From Anaerofilum hominis (GTDB lineage: Bacteria > Bacillota > Clostridia > Oscillospirales > Ruminococcaceae), in assembly GCF_014287275.1 (NCBI RefSeq), contig NZ_JACONZ010000002.1, forward strand, positions 620,001 through 684,000: DNA of 64,000 nt. The letters are read 5' to 3'. Shown piece by piece: positions 43,190 through 51,731 of this stretch. Both the position numbers and the translations under genes were made by a program. The first letter of the stretch is position 1, and the number at the start of each line of letters is the position of its first letter. The notes beneath the pieces are model-generated. The model was given only the letters and a program-made list of their open reading frames with translations. It was not told the DNA's origin and ran no database searches.

Positions 43190-43624
43190 TTGAATTACAC
43201 CATCAGGGAGATCTCACAGCGGACGGGCATCCCGGCGTCCACGCTGCGCTTTTATGAGACGCGGGGGCTGCTGCCCCGCGTAAAGCGGGACCCGCACGGA
43301 GTGCGCGTCTACGACGATGCCGATCTGGACCGGTTGGGCACCATCACCTGTCTGAAGAACACCGGCATGGGCGTGGGGGAAATGGCGCGCTTTATGGCGC
43401 TGTACGAGCAGGGGGACGCCACGCTGGCCGAGCGGCGCGAGCTGGTGCGCGCCCAGCAGCAGGCGCTTTCCGCGCGCATTCGCGCCATGCGCGACTACAA
43501 GCGGCATATCGACGAAAAGCTGGAATATTACGATCTGGCCTGCGCCTGCGGCAGCGAGGCCGAAGCGCGCCGGCTCAGATGCTGCCCCGGGGCCGCCCCG
43601 GCAGGGGAGAGGAGCGCGGGGTGA
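43190..43624 (+). CDS. MerR-family transcriptional regulator
   Basis: 144 residues: an N-terminal winged helix (YTIREISQRTGIPASTLRFYETRGLLP at ~3-29, VRVYDDADLDRLGTI at ~38-52) followed by a long dimerisation helix (~75-115) and a Cys-bearing tail (LACACGSEAEARRLRCC), which could bind metal or sense thiols. The start is a TTG 9 nt after GGGAGGGGA; the TTG encodes the residue before NYTIREISQ. Overlaps the next gene by GTGA. Its likely operator is at 43140. Confidence 0.88.
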   Translation: MNYTIREISQRTGIPASTLRFYETRGLLPRVKRDPHGVRVYDDADLDRLGTITCLKNTGMGVGEMARFMALYEQGDATLAERRELVRAQQQALSARIRAMRDYKRHIDEKLEYYDLACACGSEAEARRLRCCPGAAPAGERSAG

Positions 43625-44067
43625 AGCTGTATCTGGACGCGGATGGCTGCCCGGTGGTGCGGCAGGCCCTGGCCATTGCGGCGCGGCGCGGGGTCGCCGC
43701 CGTGGTGGTCTGCGACAACGCCCACCGCATCGACTGCCCGGGCGCGGAACTGGTGATGGTGGACCGGGGGCCGGACAGTGCGGATCTGGCCCTGGCAAAC
43801 CTGCTGCGGCCCGGGGATGCGGCGGTGACCCAGGATTTCGGCTTGGCGGCCCTCTGCCTGGCGCGGGGCGCCTGCGCGCTGGACCAGAACGGGCGGCAGT
43901 ATACTCAGGATAATATCGGCCCGCTGTTGGAGCAGCGGGCCTTTGCGGGGAAGCAGAGACGGGCGGGGCGGTATGGCAAAGGCCCGGCCAGGCGCACTGC
44001 CGCACAGGACGCGGCTTTCTGCGCGGCGCTGGAAACGCTGCTGGAGCAGCTGGCCCGACCCGGCTGA
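43621..44067 (+). CDS. YaiI/YqxD (DUF188) family protein
   Basis: 148 residues with a PIN-like fold. The start KLYLDADGCPVVR and the TQDFGLAALCLARGA segment (conserved Asp and the T-x-D-x-x-L-A motif) are family hallmarks, as is the late DNIGPLLEQRAFAGKQRRAG block. PIN-like proteins are often RNases, but activity of this family is not established. GTG 43621 overlaps the MerR stop and follows GGGGAGAGGAG. Confidence 0.9.
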   Translation: MKLYLDADGCPVVRQALAIAARRGVAAVVVCDNAHRIDCPGAELVMVDRGPDSADLALANLLRPGDAAVTQDFGLAALCLARGACALDQNGRQYTQDNIGPLLEQRAFAGKQRRAGRYGKGPARRTAAQDAAFCAALETLLEQLARPG

Positions 44068-44119
44068 AAAATAAAAAGCGTCTGCCCCGGCGCAGTTTTG
44101 GGCAGCTGCCCGCAGCGGC

Positions 44120-44370
44120 CGCGCACAGGAGAGCGCAAAATTTTTATCCAAAGCGGCAGGGGACCCGGGCAGACGGCCCAGCCAGTGGTAAGCCCCTCTT
44201 ACAGAGCAGGGCCTGCCTTTTGCGGAAGCTGTCCCCGGCGGCGGAAAAAAAGTGGTATTGAGCACGCGTTATCCGGCCCGCCCGGGCCCGCCCATGCCTG
44301 CGGCAGCGCTTCTTTTGTGGCGGCCGCTGGGCGCACAGGAGAGCGCAAAACTTCCGCCCAAAGCGGCAGA
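44120..44370. repeat. Pair of imperfect ~40-bp direct repeats
   Basis: The block GCGCACAGGAGAGCGCAAAA followed by a less exact CAAAGCGGCAG occurs at 44121-44159 and again at 44331-44369, 210 bp apart, in the non-coding region after the YaiI gene (44068-44410). No gene seen in this interval. Confidence 0.75.
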
Positions 44371-44410
44371 GAGGCGCGCGGGCGAGAGTCCCCCGCCCGG
44401 CACGGAGGAT

Positions 44411-44463
44411 AAAAAAAGGGAATGAGATACCGGCAGTCCGCCGGTGCCCCGTTCCCTTTTTTG
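44411..44463. terminator. Bidirectional terminator between yaiI and a MATE gene
   Basis: AAAAAAAGGGAA pairs with TTCCCTTTTTT around an inner CCGGC-AGTC-GCCGG stem. Confidence 0.88.
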
Positions 44464-44505
44464 TGCTTTTTGAAGAAGAGATCGCCGCCCGGCGGGCGGC
44501 GCGGT

Positions 44506-45879
44506 TCAGGCCGGCGCCTCCGCTTCGCAGGGGGAGAGCGCTTTTTGTACGCGGGGCTTTTCCCGCCGGTAGAGCAGCGCCAGGATCAGCAGAAAAAGGG
44601 TCCAGCCGGTGCCGGTGGCGACGCAGACGCTGACCAGGCCCAGACGATCCGCCAAAAGGTAGGTGAGCCCCACCCGGACCGAGATCTGAAAGATGGTGCC
44701 GAAGAGGGAGACGTTCAGCTTGCCGATGCCGCGGAAAAAACCCTGCATCATGTCCCCCATTGCGGGCATGAGATAAAAAATGCTCATGGCGTGCAGATAG
44801 CGCACCCCCTCGCGCACCACGGCGGTCTCCCCGGCGCTGACGAACAGGGCGGTGAACGGGGCGGCCAGCAGGTACATCGACACCGCCATCAGCACCCCGT
44901 ATCCCCAGGCCATACGGCGGCCCTGGCAAAAGCCGTCGAAGATGCGGTCCGCCTTTTTGGCGCCCTTGTTCTGCGCGATGAAGGTGGTGACCGCCGTGGC
45001 GATGCTGTTGCCCGGGGCAAGGACAAACCCCTCGATGCGGCTTACCGCGTTAAAGGCGGCGATGGCGTCGGTGCCCAGCGGGTTGACCGCGCCCTGCAGC
45101 AGCAGCTTGCCCACAAAAAAGCAGGTCTGCTGCAGCGCGGCGGATTGGCTGTAGCCCACGGTGGCGCGCAGCAGCGCCCGGTCCAGCGTCAGGTCGCTGC
45201 GGCGCAGATGCAGCTGCGGCACCCGGCGGGCGGTATAAAAGTAGCAGAGCAGCGCGGAGATGCCCTGCGCCAGCACGGTGGCTGCGGCGGCCCCGGTCAC
45301 GCCCCAGCCCAGCACCGGCACGAACAGCAGGTCCAGCAGCACGTTGATCACCGAGGACAGGACAAGAAAATACAGCGGGGAGGCCGAGTCCCCGGCGGCC
45401 CGCAGCGCCGCGGTGTAGATGTTGTACAGAAAAGAGCACACCAGCCCCGCGAATACCACCCGCAGATACCCTGTCGCCTGCGCGGTCAGTTCGGCAGGGG
45501 TGCGCATGGCCCACAGGACGGGACGGATGCAGAGGATGGCCGCGACCGAGACCGCAGCCGTAAAGGCAAGCCCCGCCAGCACGCAGGTGGAAAACTCGCG
45601 CCTGCATTTGTCCAGGTCCCCCTCTCCCCACAGGGTGGCCATGAAGATGGAAGCCCCCGTGCACAGGCCGATGACGGTGAACAGCACGATGTTCATCACC
45701 GGCGCGGCCACGCCCAGGGCGGCCAGGGCCTGCTTTCCCACGAACCGCCCCACGATGATCGAGTCGGCGGCGTTGTATAACTGCTGAAAGATGTTGCCCG
45801 CCAGCAGCGGCAGCGCAAAGCGCAGAATGTGGCTGGTGACCTTGCCGGTGGTCATATCCACGGCGGGGGATCTTTTCAT
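44506..45879 (-). CDS. MATE-family efflux transporter
   Basis: 457 residues, twelve helices. Opening KVTSHILRFALPLLAGNIFQQLYNAADSIIVGRFVGKQALAALG and, in the second half, GKLLLQGAVNPLGTDAIAAFNAVSRIEGFVLAPGNSIATAVTTFIAQNKGAKK, both typical of the DinF-like MATE branch common in gut Clostridia. Exports an unknown compound with cation antiport. ATG 45879 follows AAGGAG on the minus strand. Monocistronic. Confidence 0.94.
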   Translation of the reverse strand: MKRSPAVDMTTGKVTSHILRFALPLLAGNIFQQLYNAADSIIVGRFVGKQALAALGVAAPVMNIVLFTVIGLCTGASIFMATLWGEGDLDKCRREFSTCVLAGLAFTAAVSVAAILCIRPVLWAMRTPAELTAQATGYLRVVFAGLVCSFLYNIYTAALRAAGDSASPLYFLVLSSVINVLLDLLFVPVLGWGVTGAAAATVLAQGISALLCYFYTARRVPQLHLRRSDLTLDRALLRATVGYSQSAALQQTCFFVGKLLLQGAVNPLGTDAIAAFNAVSRIEGFVLAPGNSIATAVTTFIAQNKGAKKADRIFDGFCQGRRMAWGYGVLMAVSMYLLAAPFTALFVSAGETAVVREGVRYLHAMSIFYLMPAMGDMMQGFFRGIGKLNVSLFGTIFQISVRVGLTYLLADRLGLVSVCVATGTGWTLFLLILALLYRREKPRVQKALSPCEAEAPA

Positions 45880-46011
45880 GGGGTAAAAACAGCTCCTTCC
45901 TCCCGGGGAGGATTTTTTAAGGGCCGCCGTAGGGCGGCGGGCAAAGCCCGACGGCTCTGTTTATTTTGCAATAAGGGACAGGCCCTGTCAAGGGCATGGA
46001 TTCTTTTTTAG

Positions 46012-46053
46012 AAAAAAGGGACTGCGCGCTCTTCCGCAGAAAAAGCGCGCAGC
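46012..46053 (-). terminator. Terminator of the lipoprotein nucleoside hydrolase
   Basis: On the minus strand CTGCGCGCT and AGCGCGCAG arms followed by TCCCTTTTTT. Confidence 0.85.
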
Positions 46054-46068
46054 CGGGAGGCAGAGGCT

Positions 46069-48204
46069 TTAAAACGCGAGAATGCCGGGCTCGGAAAAGA
46101 AAAGCGTGAGATCCACTGCGGCAAAAAAGCGCTCATTGTCCAGGCTGTCATCCAGCCCGGTGGAATAGGGAATAAAGAGGTGATTTGGAATGCTTCCCCA
46201 GCCAAGGGAGGCAGTCAGATCTTCCCGGGTCGCTCTCACTTCAGTGAGATAGCCCTCCGGCACGCGGGGGGCGTATTCCACCATATGAAAAGGATGGTTC
46301 ATGCTTCCGTCCTCGGTGAACACAAGCCCGCTGCCCTGGCTCAGGCCGGTCAGGGTGAGAGCGATGCCGTCCACCACAACGGTTTGGGGGAGTGTGGTGA
46401 GATCCAGCGCCACCCTGTTTTGCCGGTGATGGGAGACGGTCCCCTCATAGTCCAGCGAGATCACTTTCACTCCTTTTGGGAGATCGGGGACCAGACAGAA
46501 ATCCACCGAAACGGGCCCGCCATCCCCGGGGTTTTGTTGAAACGGGAGGCTGAAAACTTCATAGGACCTGCCGTCGGAACCATTGGCGACCAGGCCGCTG
46601 AAATGACGGTCCTCATCCGGAGTGACCAGATAAAAACGACTTCTATCCTCTCGCAGAACGACTGCCTGAAGCGGCTTTGTGTCTGTTTCAGGGCGGCAAA
46701 AAACGCCGGTTCCGGCTGCAGACAGCGGGGCACAGGCGGTCAAGCAGCCGCCGCAGTCCAGCTGAAAAGCCTCTTCAAGGTTCAAGGCAGCTGCCGGCTG
46801 AAAATCAGGCCATAGCAGTTTCGGATCAATATCCTCAAATTCCGTGCGCAGCGCCAGCTCCAGTTCTCGGTAAAGCACGTAATGACGGCCGGTACTGCCC
46901 GGAACCCAGGGATGGGAAACGGGGTAAAGCGTGTAGGCCCGGTCTTCCTGGCGAAGGATCAGGACAGGGGAAGCCGTGTCCTCAGGAAGTTCTGCAAGCG
47001 CCGCGATCTCACCGGTGGATGTGAACTGGATCAGGGTGTCGATCACACCGGCAGAGCCGTCCGCCAGCGCGAATCCCAATGGCTGATCGGAGACGCGGAC
47101 CACAGACTCGGCCGCCTTATCCGCGCTGGTGAGCAGCCAGGGCAGGCTGAGAAACAAGCTCTCTTCGCCGCCGGGCAGAGAGGCGCTGTCCGTTGGCGGG
47201 GCCGCTTCATAACGCTCCACGCAGCCGCGCAGAAATTCGGTAAAGCGCGCGGTGTCGGGCTTGTCCAGAATAGTCACGTTGCCGTTTTCATCTTCCTCCA
47301 CCACCGTCTGGCCGCGGTGCCTTGCGTCGGCCTGTGGGTCCACCGTGACACGGGCCCGCACCGCCCCCGCAAGGCTGGGGTCGATCAGGCAGGCCGCGGC
47401 CAGCGCATCGTGCAGTGTCTTGCCGCCGTCCTCCGCACCTTTCTGCTCCAGAAAATCGCAAAGGCCGCCGATCAGCTGTGCGCAGGGGTTCTCTTCTCCC
47501 GCCAGGGCACGCAGCTCATCGGTTTTCAGATAGGCATATTGGGTCGCTTCCAGGTCCGCCATCGTGATGGCCAGGCCGCTGTCAAAGACAATATTTGCCG
47601 CTTGCGGGTCGGCGTAGATATTGAACTCGCCATAGCGGGACATGTTCCCCTTGCCGCGCGAGCCGCCCATCAGCGTGACGCCCGCGATCAGCGCGGCGTC
47701 GTCCGGGTAGGCGGTGAGCCAGGCGGCGATGTTGGTCAGGGGACCCAGCGCCAGCACCTGCAGCGCGCCGCCCGCCTCCTGTGCGGCGCTGTGCAGCAGT
47801 TCTACCGCACTGCGGCTGTCAAACCCTTTGGCTGGGACGGGAAGTGCCACGTTGCCCAGGCCGTTGGCGCCATGTACGTTCTCCATGGTGGCCATTGAGC
47901 CGTCCAGCGCCGCCTCAGCGCCCACGGCCACCGGGCAGTCGACGCCGAAGAACGCCGCCAGCTTCAGCGCGTTCAGCGCGGTCTTGCCCACTGGCACGTT
48001 GCCGTGTACCGCCGTGATACCGCGGATGTCCAGCCGGTCGCTGGAGGCGGCGATCAAAAGCGCGAATGCGTCGTCGATGCCCGGGTCCGTGTCGATGACT
48101 ACCGGCACGGCAGCCTCCCTGTCGACCCGCCCGCAGCCGGTGAGGGAAAACAGGGGACAGGCGAGCAGCGCTGCGCACAAAAACAGACAGAGCAATCGTT
48201 TCAT
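46069..48204 (-). CDS. Lipoprotein nucleoside hydrolase with large C-terminal extension
   Basis: 711 residues, about twice the usual ~310-340. Residues 1-23 are a lipoprotein signal with lipobox LTGC (Cys24), so the protein is anchored outside the cell. Residues ~34-350 are a nucleoside hydrolase: VIDTDPGIDDAFALL (~36-50) with the metal-binding Asp set, LALGPLTNIAAWL, TLMGGSRG and a late LHDALAAACLIDP Asp. Residues ~370-711 show no family I recognise; they look beta-rich with several Cys. Such hydrolases usually act in the cytosol, so this form probably releases bases from extracellular nucleosides. The gene follows the phosphorylase gene but a terminator lies between them. Confidence 0.88.
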   Translation of the reverse strand: MKRLLCLFLCAALLACPLFSLTGCGRVDREAAVPVVIDTDPGIDDAFALLIAASSDRLDIRGITAVHGNVPVGKTALNALKLAAFFGVDCPVAVGAEAALDGSMATMENVHGANGLGNVALPVPAKGFDSRSAVELLHSAAQEAGGALQVLALGPLTNIAAWLTAYPDDAALIAGVTLMGGSRGKGNMSRYGEFNIYADPQAANIVFDSGLAITMADLEATQYAYLKTDELRALAGEENPCAQLIGGLCDFLEQKGAEDGGKTLHDALAAACLIDPSLAGAVRARVTVDPQADARHRGQTVVEEDENGNVTILDKPDTARFTEFLRGCVERYEAAPPTDSASLPGGEESLFLSLPWLLTSADKAAESVVRVSDQPLGFALADGSAGVIDTLIQFTSTGEIAALAELPEDTASPVLILRQEDRAYTLYPVSHPWVPGSTGRHYVLYRELELALRTEFEDIDPKLLWPDFQPAAALNLEEAFQLDCGGCLTACAPLSAAGTGVFCRPETDTKPLQAVVLREDRSRFYLVTPDEDRHFSGLVANGSDGRSYEVFSLPFQQNPGDGGPVSVDFCLVPDLPKGVKVISLDYEGTVSHHRQNRVALDLTTLPQTVVVDGIALTLTGLSQGSGLVFTEDGSMNHPFHMVEYAPRVPEGYLTEVRATREDLTASLGWGSIPNHLFIPYSTGLDDSLDNERFFAAVDLTLFFSEPGILAF

Positions 48205-48284
48205 GGCGGATACCTCCTCGCGTTTAGTGGATAGGGGGAGCGTTTTCTTTATTTTGCGCGCACAGAGGGGTGGTTGTCAACAGT

Positions 48285-48326
48285 AAAAACAGGGCGCGGG
48301 CGGGGTGTCGGCCCCTGCCCGCGCTC
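48285..48326 (-). terminator. Terminator of the GH112/ABC operon
   Basis: On the minus strand GCGCGGGC-AGGGG and CCCC-GCCCGCGC arms around a 6-nt loop, then CCTGTTTTTACTG. Confidence 0.82.
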
Positions 48327-48354
48327 CGTGTGTACGGGACGTTTTTTGAAGCGC

Positions 48355-50550
48355 TCAGATCTCGTACCAGACGATCTCGTTGGCTGCGAGGTTTTTTACA
48401 AAGCTGCTGCCGTCGCCGCGGTAGACCGTGGTGGTCTGCGGTTCGTAGGTGTTGTTGACAACGCAGTATTTGCCGTTTTTGACATAGGCGTGGACCTCTA
48501 CGTTGACGTTGGTGGAAAACCACTCGTGCAGCCGGTTTTCCGCCGAAGCGGCCCACAGGATGGCGCGGTAGAGCAGGCGGCTGTTCTCAAAGCTGTAGGG
48601 CAGGCCGCTGAGATACACGCCGCGTCCCTTGCCGAAACAGTTTACCGCCAGCTGCACGCCGCTGCGCTTCTGGCGCAGCACGGTGGCGCCCTCCAGCGCG
48701 TAGACGTTTTCCTTGCCCTCGCCGAAGTCGATCTCGCCCGCGCAGTCCTCGGTGATAAAGTGGGGGTGCTCTTCCCAGTTGTACTTGTCCCGGCCCAGCG
48801 TGAAGCCGCGCTCCTCCTCCACGCCCAGCAGGCTGCCCAGCTGCAGGTAACGGCCCTGATACTGGTGCCCCGCGGGCTCGCCCACGCCGATGAAGCCGCC
48901 GCCGCCGTGAACGAATTTTTTGACCGCGGCCGAGAGGCGCGGGTCCTCCCAGACGCTGCCGCCGGTGTAGGCGGTGTCGCCGTCGCCCACGTTGAGCACC
49001 ACATCAAAGCGGGAGAGCAGTGCCGGGTCGCGCAGCACGTCCTCAAAGCTGATGAATTTGACATCAAAGGGCGCGCCGGACAGCGCTTCGATCACGCCGG
49101 CATAGCTGTAGTTTTGCTTGTAATAAAGCGCGTGATGCACCATGTGGCAGCCCCAGCTGCGCAGCTTGCCCCAGCAGTTGAGCACGGCCACCCGTTTGAA
49201 GCAGAACGGGGTGGTGCCGCGGGCGTTTTCATACAACAGGCGAAACTCGTCGCAGACGCTGCCCACATAGTCGATGAACTCGGGAAATTCCAGGGCCAGC
49301 TTCAGGTAACCGCCGTAGCCGATGCGGTCGATGGGCCTGCGCAGGATCGCCCGCCGCGCGGTGACCCAGTTGACCTTGGCTTCCCGCACCGGGTCCCCGC
49401 CCTCGTGAAAGGTATCCGGGAAAAAATAGGGCAGAAAGCGCCCCTCGGTGTAACCGACCCCCTCGATGTCGCTGATCAGGCGCAGCGTGCTGCCGTTGCC
49501 CACGCTGCCCACCACCGCGTCCAGCCCGGTGTCTTTGAAGTAAGGGCCGAAAGGCTCGGTGCCGATCCAGTGGTCGCCTAGAAACATCATCGCCTCGCGG
49601 CCGTACTCGTGGCAGATGTCGGTCATCTCCCGCACCAGTGCGGCCACTTCGCGCATCTGAAAATCCTGAAAATCGCGGAACTCCCTGCTGGGCACGCGGT
49701 AAGGGCAGTTGTGATATCCCTGGTCAATGATGTATTCCGGGCGGAAGCGGTAGCCCACCTCTTTTTCAAACCGCTCCAGGATATACGGGCTCACCGAGGC
49801 GGAATAACCGTACCAGTCCACGTATTTTTCCCGTGCCAGCTCGTCAAAGATCAGGGTGAACTGGTGAAAAAAGGTGGTGAAGCGCAGCACGGAGACCTCG
49901 GGATGCTCTTCGAGATAGCGGCGCAGCCGCCGCATGGTGTAGGCGTGGGTCTTGGGCTGGCGCACATCAAAGGTGATCTGATGCTCCACGTCTTTCCAGC
50001 CGTTGATCACGGCGTTGTACATGTGCACCGGGTCCCAGATGATATAGGCCAGAAAGCTCACCGAATAATCGTGAAACGGCTCGGCGTTCTCGATGACCAC
50101 ATCGCCGGCCGTGCAGTCGTAGTGCCAGGTCTGCACCGGCACCGCTTCGCCCGTGGTGCGGTCCATGACCTCCCACCAGCGGCGGATGTCGTCGTGGGTG
50201 TTCACCCGCAGCAGCTCGGGGTAGAGGCCCTCCATCAGATGGATGGAAAGGATGGGCCCCGTGGCGGTGACGAACCGGGTGCTGACGTACATCTGCTGCA
50301 CCTCATCGGGGTTCGCCTTTGCCCAGGCGTTGTCCTTGCGGGTGGTGTAATAGGTGGAATAGATCTTGGCGCCCGAGTGGACCAGCTCTTCGGGCATGGC
50401 GGTGCCGTCGCAGTCACGGATGGCGTCCGCGCCCCAGCGGCGCAGCAGGGCCAGCGTCTCGGGCACCACGTCCATATCGGTGGGGATGGTGACCCGCCCG
50501 GTAAGGGCAGGGGTCTGGTTCTCATTGTCGCGGATGGACAATCGCTTCAC
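48355..50550 (-). CDS. GH112 1,3-beta-galactosyl-N-acetylhexosamine phosphorylase
   Basis: 731 residues, the full length of the family. It cleaves galacto-N-biose or lacto-N-biose I with phosphate to galactose 1-phosphate and GalNAc or GlcNAc in the cytosol. The N-terminal VTIPTDMDVVPETLALLRRWGADAIRDCDGTAMPEEL, the barrel segment RFTTFFHQFTLIFDE, DWYGYSASVSPYILERFEK, and MMFLGDHWIGTEPFGPYFKDTGLDAVVGSVGNG are GH112-specific. Substrate preference (GNB, LNB or galactosyl-rhamnose as in some Clostridia) cannot be settled by reading, but the HexNAc-type kinase gene in the window favours GNB/LNB. Last gene of an operon with the ABC importer. Confidence 0.92.
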   Translation of the reverse strand: MKRLSIRDNENQTPALTGRVTIPTDMDVVPETLALLRRWGADAIRDCDGTAMPEELVHSGAKIYSTYYTTRKDNAWAKANPDEVQQMYVSTRFVTATGPILSIHLMEGLYPELLRVNTHDDIRRWWEVMDRTTGEAVPVQTWHYDCTAGDVVIENAEPFHDYSVSFLAYIIWDPVHMYNAVINGWKDVEHQITFDVRQPKTHAYTMRRLRRYLEEHPEVSVLRFTTFFHQFTLIFDELAREKYVDWYGYSASVSPYILERFEKEVGYRFRPEYIIDQGYHNCPYRVPSREFRDFQDFQMREVAALVREMTDICHEYGREAMMFLGDHWIGTEPFGPYFKDTGLDAVVGSVGNGSTLRLISDIEGVGYTEGRFLPYFFPDTFHEGGDPVREAKVNWVTARRAILRRPIDRIGYGGYLKLALEFPEFIDYVGSVCDEFRLLYENARGTTPFCFKRVAVLNCWGKLRSWGCHMVHHALYYKQNYSYAGVIEALSGAPFDVKFISFEDVLRDPALLSRFDVVLNVGDGDTAYTGGSVWEDPRLSAAVKKFVHGGGGFIGVGEPAGHQYQGRYLQLGSLLGVEEERGFTLGRDKYNWEEHPHFITEDCAGEIDFGEGKENVYALEGATVLRQKRSGVQLAVNCFGKGRGVYLSGLPYSFENSRLLYRAILWAASAENRLHEWFSTNVNVEVHAYVKNGKYCVVNNTYEPQTTTVYRGDGSSFVKNLAANEIVWYEI

Positions 50551-50605
50551 CTCATTTGCTCATTGTGTTGCGCGGCGCGGGGCCGGGCAAAGCGGCCCTG
50601 TGCGC

Positions 50606-50818
50606 TCAGCGCTTTTTCTTTTTGGGCCGGGGGTCGGTAAAGGGTTTGTTGTAGAGATACAGCGCGGCAAGCAGCAGCGCCAGGCCGGCCAGCATGATGC
50701 CCAGGCCGGGCAGGCTGCCGGTCATCCTCCAGCCGGCGATGACCAGCATCATCCCCAGCAGAAAAAAGGCGGCGATGAGCGCCACGCGCAGTTTTTCGTG
50801 CTCTTTCCAGAATTGCAT
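50606..50818 (-). CDS. Small two-helix membrane protein in the ABC operon
   Basis: 70 residues: two membrane helices (~12-29 and ~36-55) and a very basic end (PRPKKKKR). ATG 50818 follows GAGGTGAGACG, and the gene lies 9 bp after the second permease and 55 bp before the phosphorylase, so it is a true operon member. I do not recognise the family. It may be an accessory part of the importer; the role is not known. Confidence 0.72.
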   Translation of the reverse strand: MQFWKEHEKLRVALIAAFFLLGMMLVIAGWRMTGSLPGLGIMLAGLALLLAALYLYNKPFTDPRPKKKKR

Positions 50819-50827
50819 CGTCTCACC

Positions 50828-51718
50828 TCATCCTTTCAGCCCGCCGAGGGTCATGCCCTGGGTCAGCTTTTTCTGCACGCAGACGTAGAGAAGCAGCGTG
50901 GGAAGCATCACCAGCACCAGCCCGGCGTACAGGCGGCCGTACTGGGCCGCGGACTGCTGGGCCTGGGTCAGGTTCATCAGGCCCACCGGCAGGGTGCGGG
51001 TGCCGTTGGGGTCGGTGAGCAGGGTCATGGCGATGATATACTCGTTCCAGAACGAGAGAAAGTTGAACAGGATGATGGTGATGATGCTGGGCTTTGCCAT
51101 GGGGAAGATGATCTTGACCATGGTGCGCCCATACCCTGCGCCGTCGATGTAGGCCGCCTCTTCATAGGCGTGGGGCAGGGTGGAAAAATAGCCCGACAGC
51201 AGATAGATGGTAAAGGGCAGCGCCGTGGAGGCGTAGACCAGGGCCAGCACCACGATGTTGTTGAGCAGAAATCCCCTGCCGAAGATCCCCCGCAAAAACT
51301 TGTCGCCGTCCACCAGCATCAAAAAGATGGGCACCACGATGTAGTTGACGTTGATGAAGAGGCCCGCCATAAAACAGGTGCTGAAAAAGCGGCGGCCGCG
51401 GAAATGGAAGCGGGACAGGGCGTAGGCGGCGGGCAGAGCAACCACCAGCAGGATCGCCAGCGCCAGCGCCGTGACAAGGACCGAGCTGAGCATATAGTCG
51501 CCCATCCGCGCTTCGGTCCAGGCCTCGACGAAGTTTTGAAAGTGAAAGCCCGCGGGCAGGGCCCAGGGGTTGGCGTAAAACTCGCTGTTCTCCTTGATAG
51601 AGGCCATAAACACCCAGGCCACCGGCACCAGGATCAGCACCGCCAGGGTGATGAGCGCCACATAGATAAACACTTTGTACAGCCGCTCGCCGCCGGAGGT
51701 CTTTTTGACTTGCTCCAT
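50828..51718 (-). CDS. Sugar ABC transporter permease, MalG-like
   Basis: 296 residues, six helices. The cytosolic EAA loop EEAAYIDGAGYGRTMVKIIFPMAKPS (~residues 190-215) docks on the ATPase. The layout is that of CUT1 permeases of the MalG side (short N terminus, ending QKKLTQGMTLGGLKG). No ATPase gene is in the cluster, as usual for CUT1 systems that share a general MsmK-like ATPase. Follows the first permease gene by 13 bp. Confidence 0.94.
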   Translation of the reverse strand: MEQVKKTSGGERLYKVFIYVALITLAVLILVPVAWVFMASIKENSEFYANPWALPAGFHFQNFVEAWTEARMGDYMLSSVLVTALALAILLVVALPAAYALSRFHFRGRRFFSTCFMAGLFINVNYIVVPIFLMLVDGDKFLRGIFGRGFLLNNIVVLALVYASTALPFTIYLLSGYFSTLPHAYEEAAYIDGAGYGRTMVKIIFPMAKPSIITIILFNFLSFWNEYIIAMTLLTDPNGTRTLPVGLMNLTQAQQSAAQYGRLYAGLVLVMLPTLLLYVCVQKKLTQGMTLGGLKG

Positions 51719-51731
51719 AAAAAATCCCCCC

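Noticed and set aside
44098..44412. 104-codon open frame covering the 40-bp direct repeats
   Set aside because: No ribosome site and no hydrophobic core; apparent internal protein repeat simply reflects the DNA repeat.
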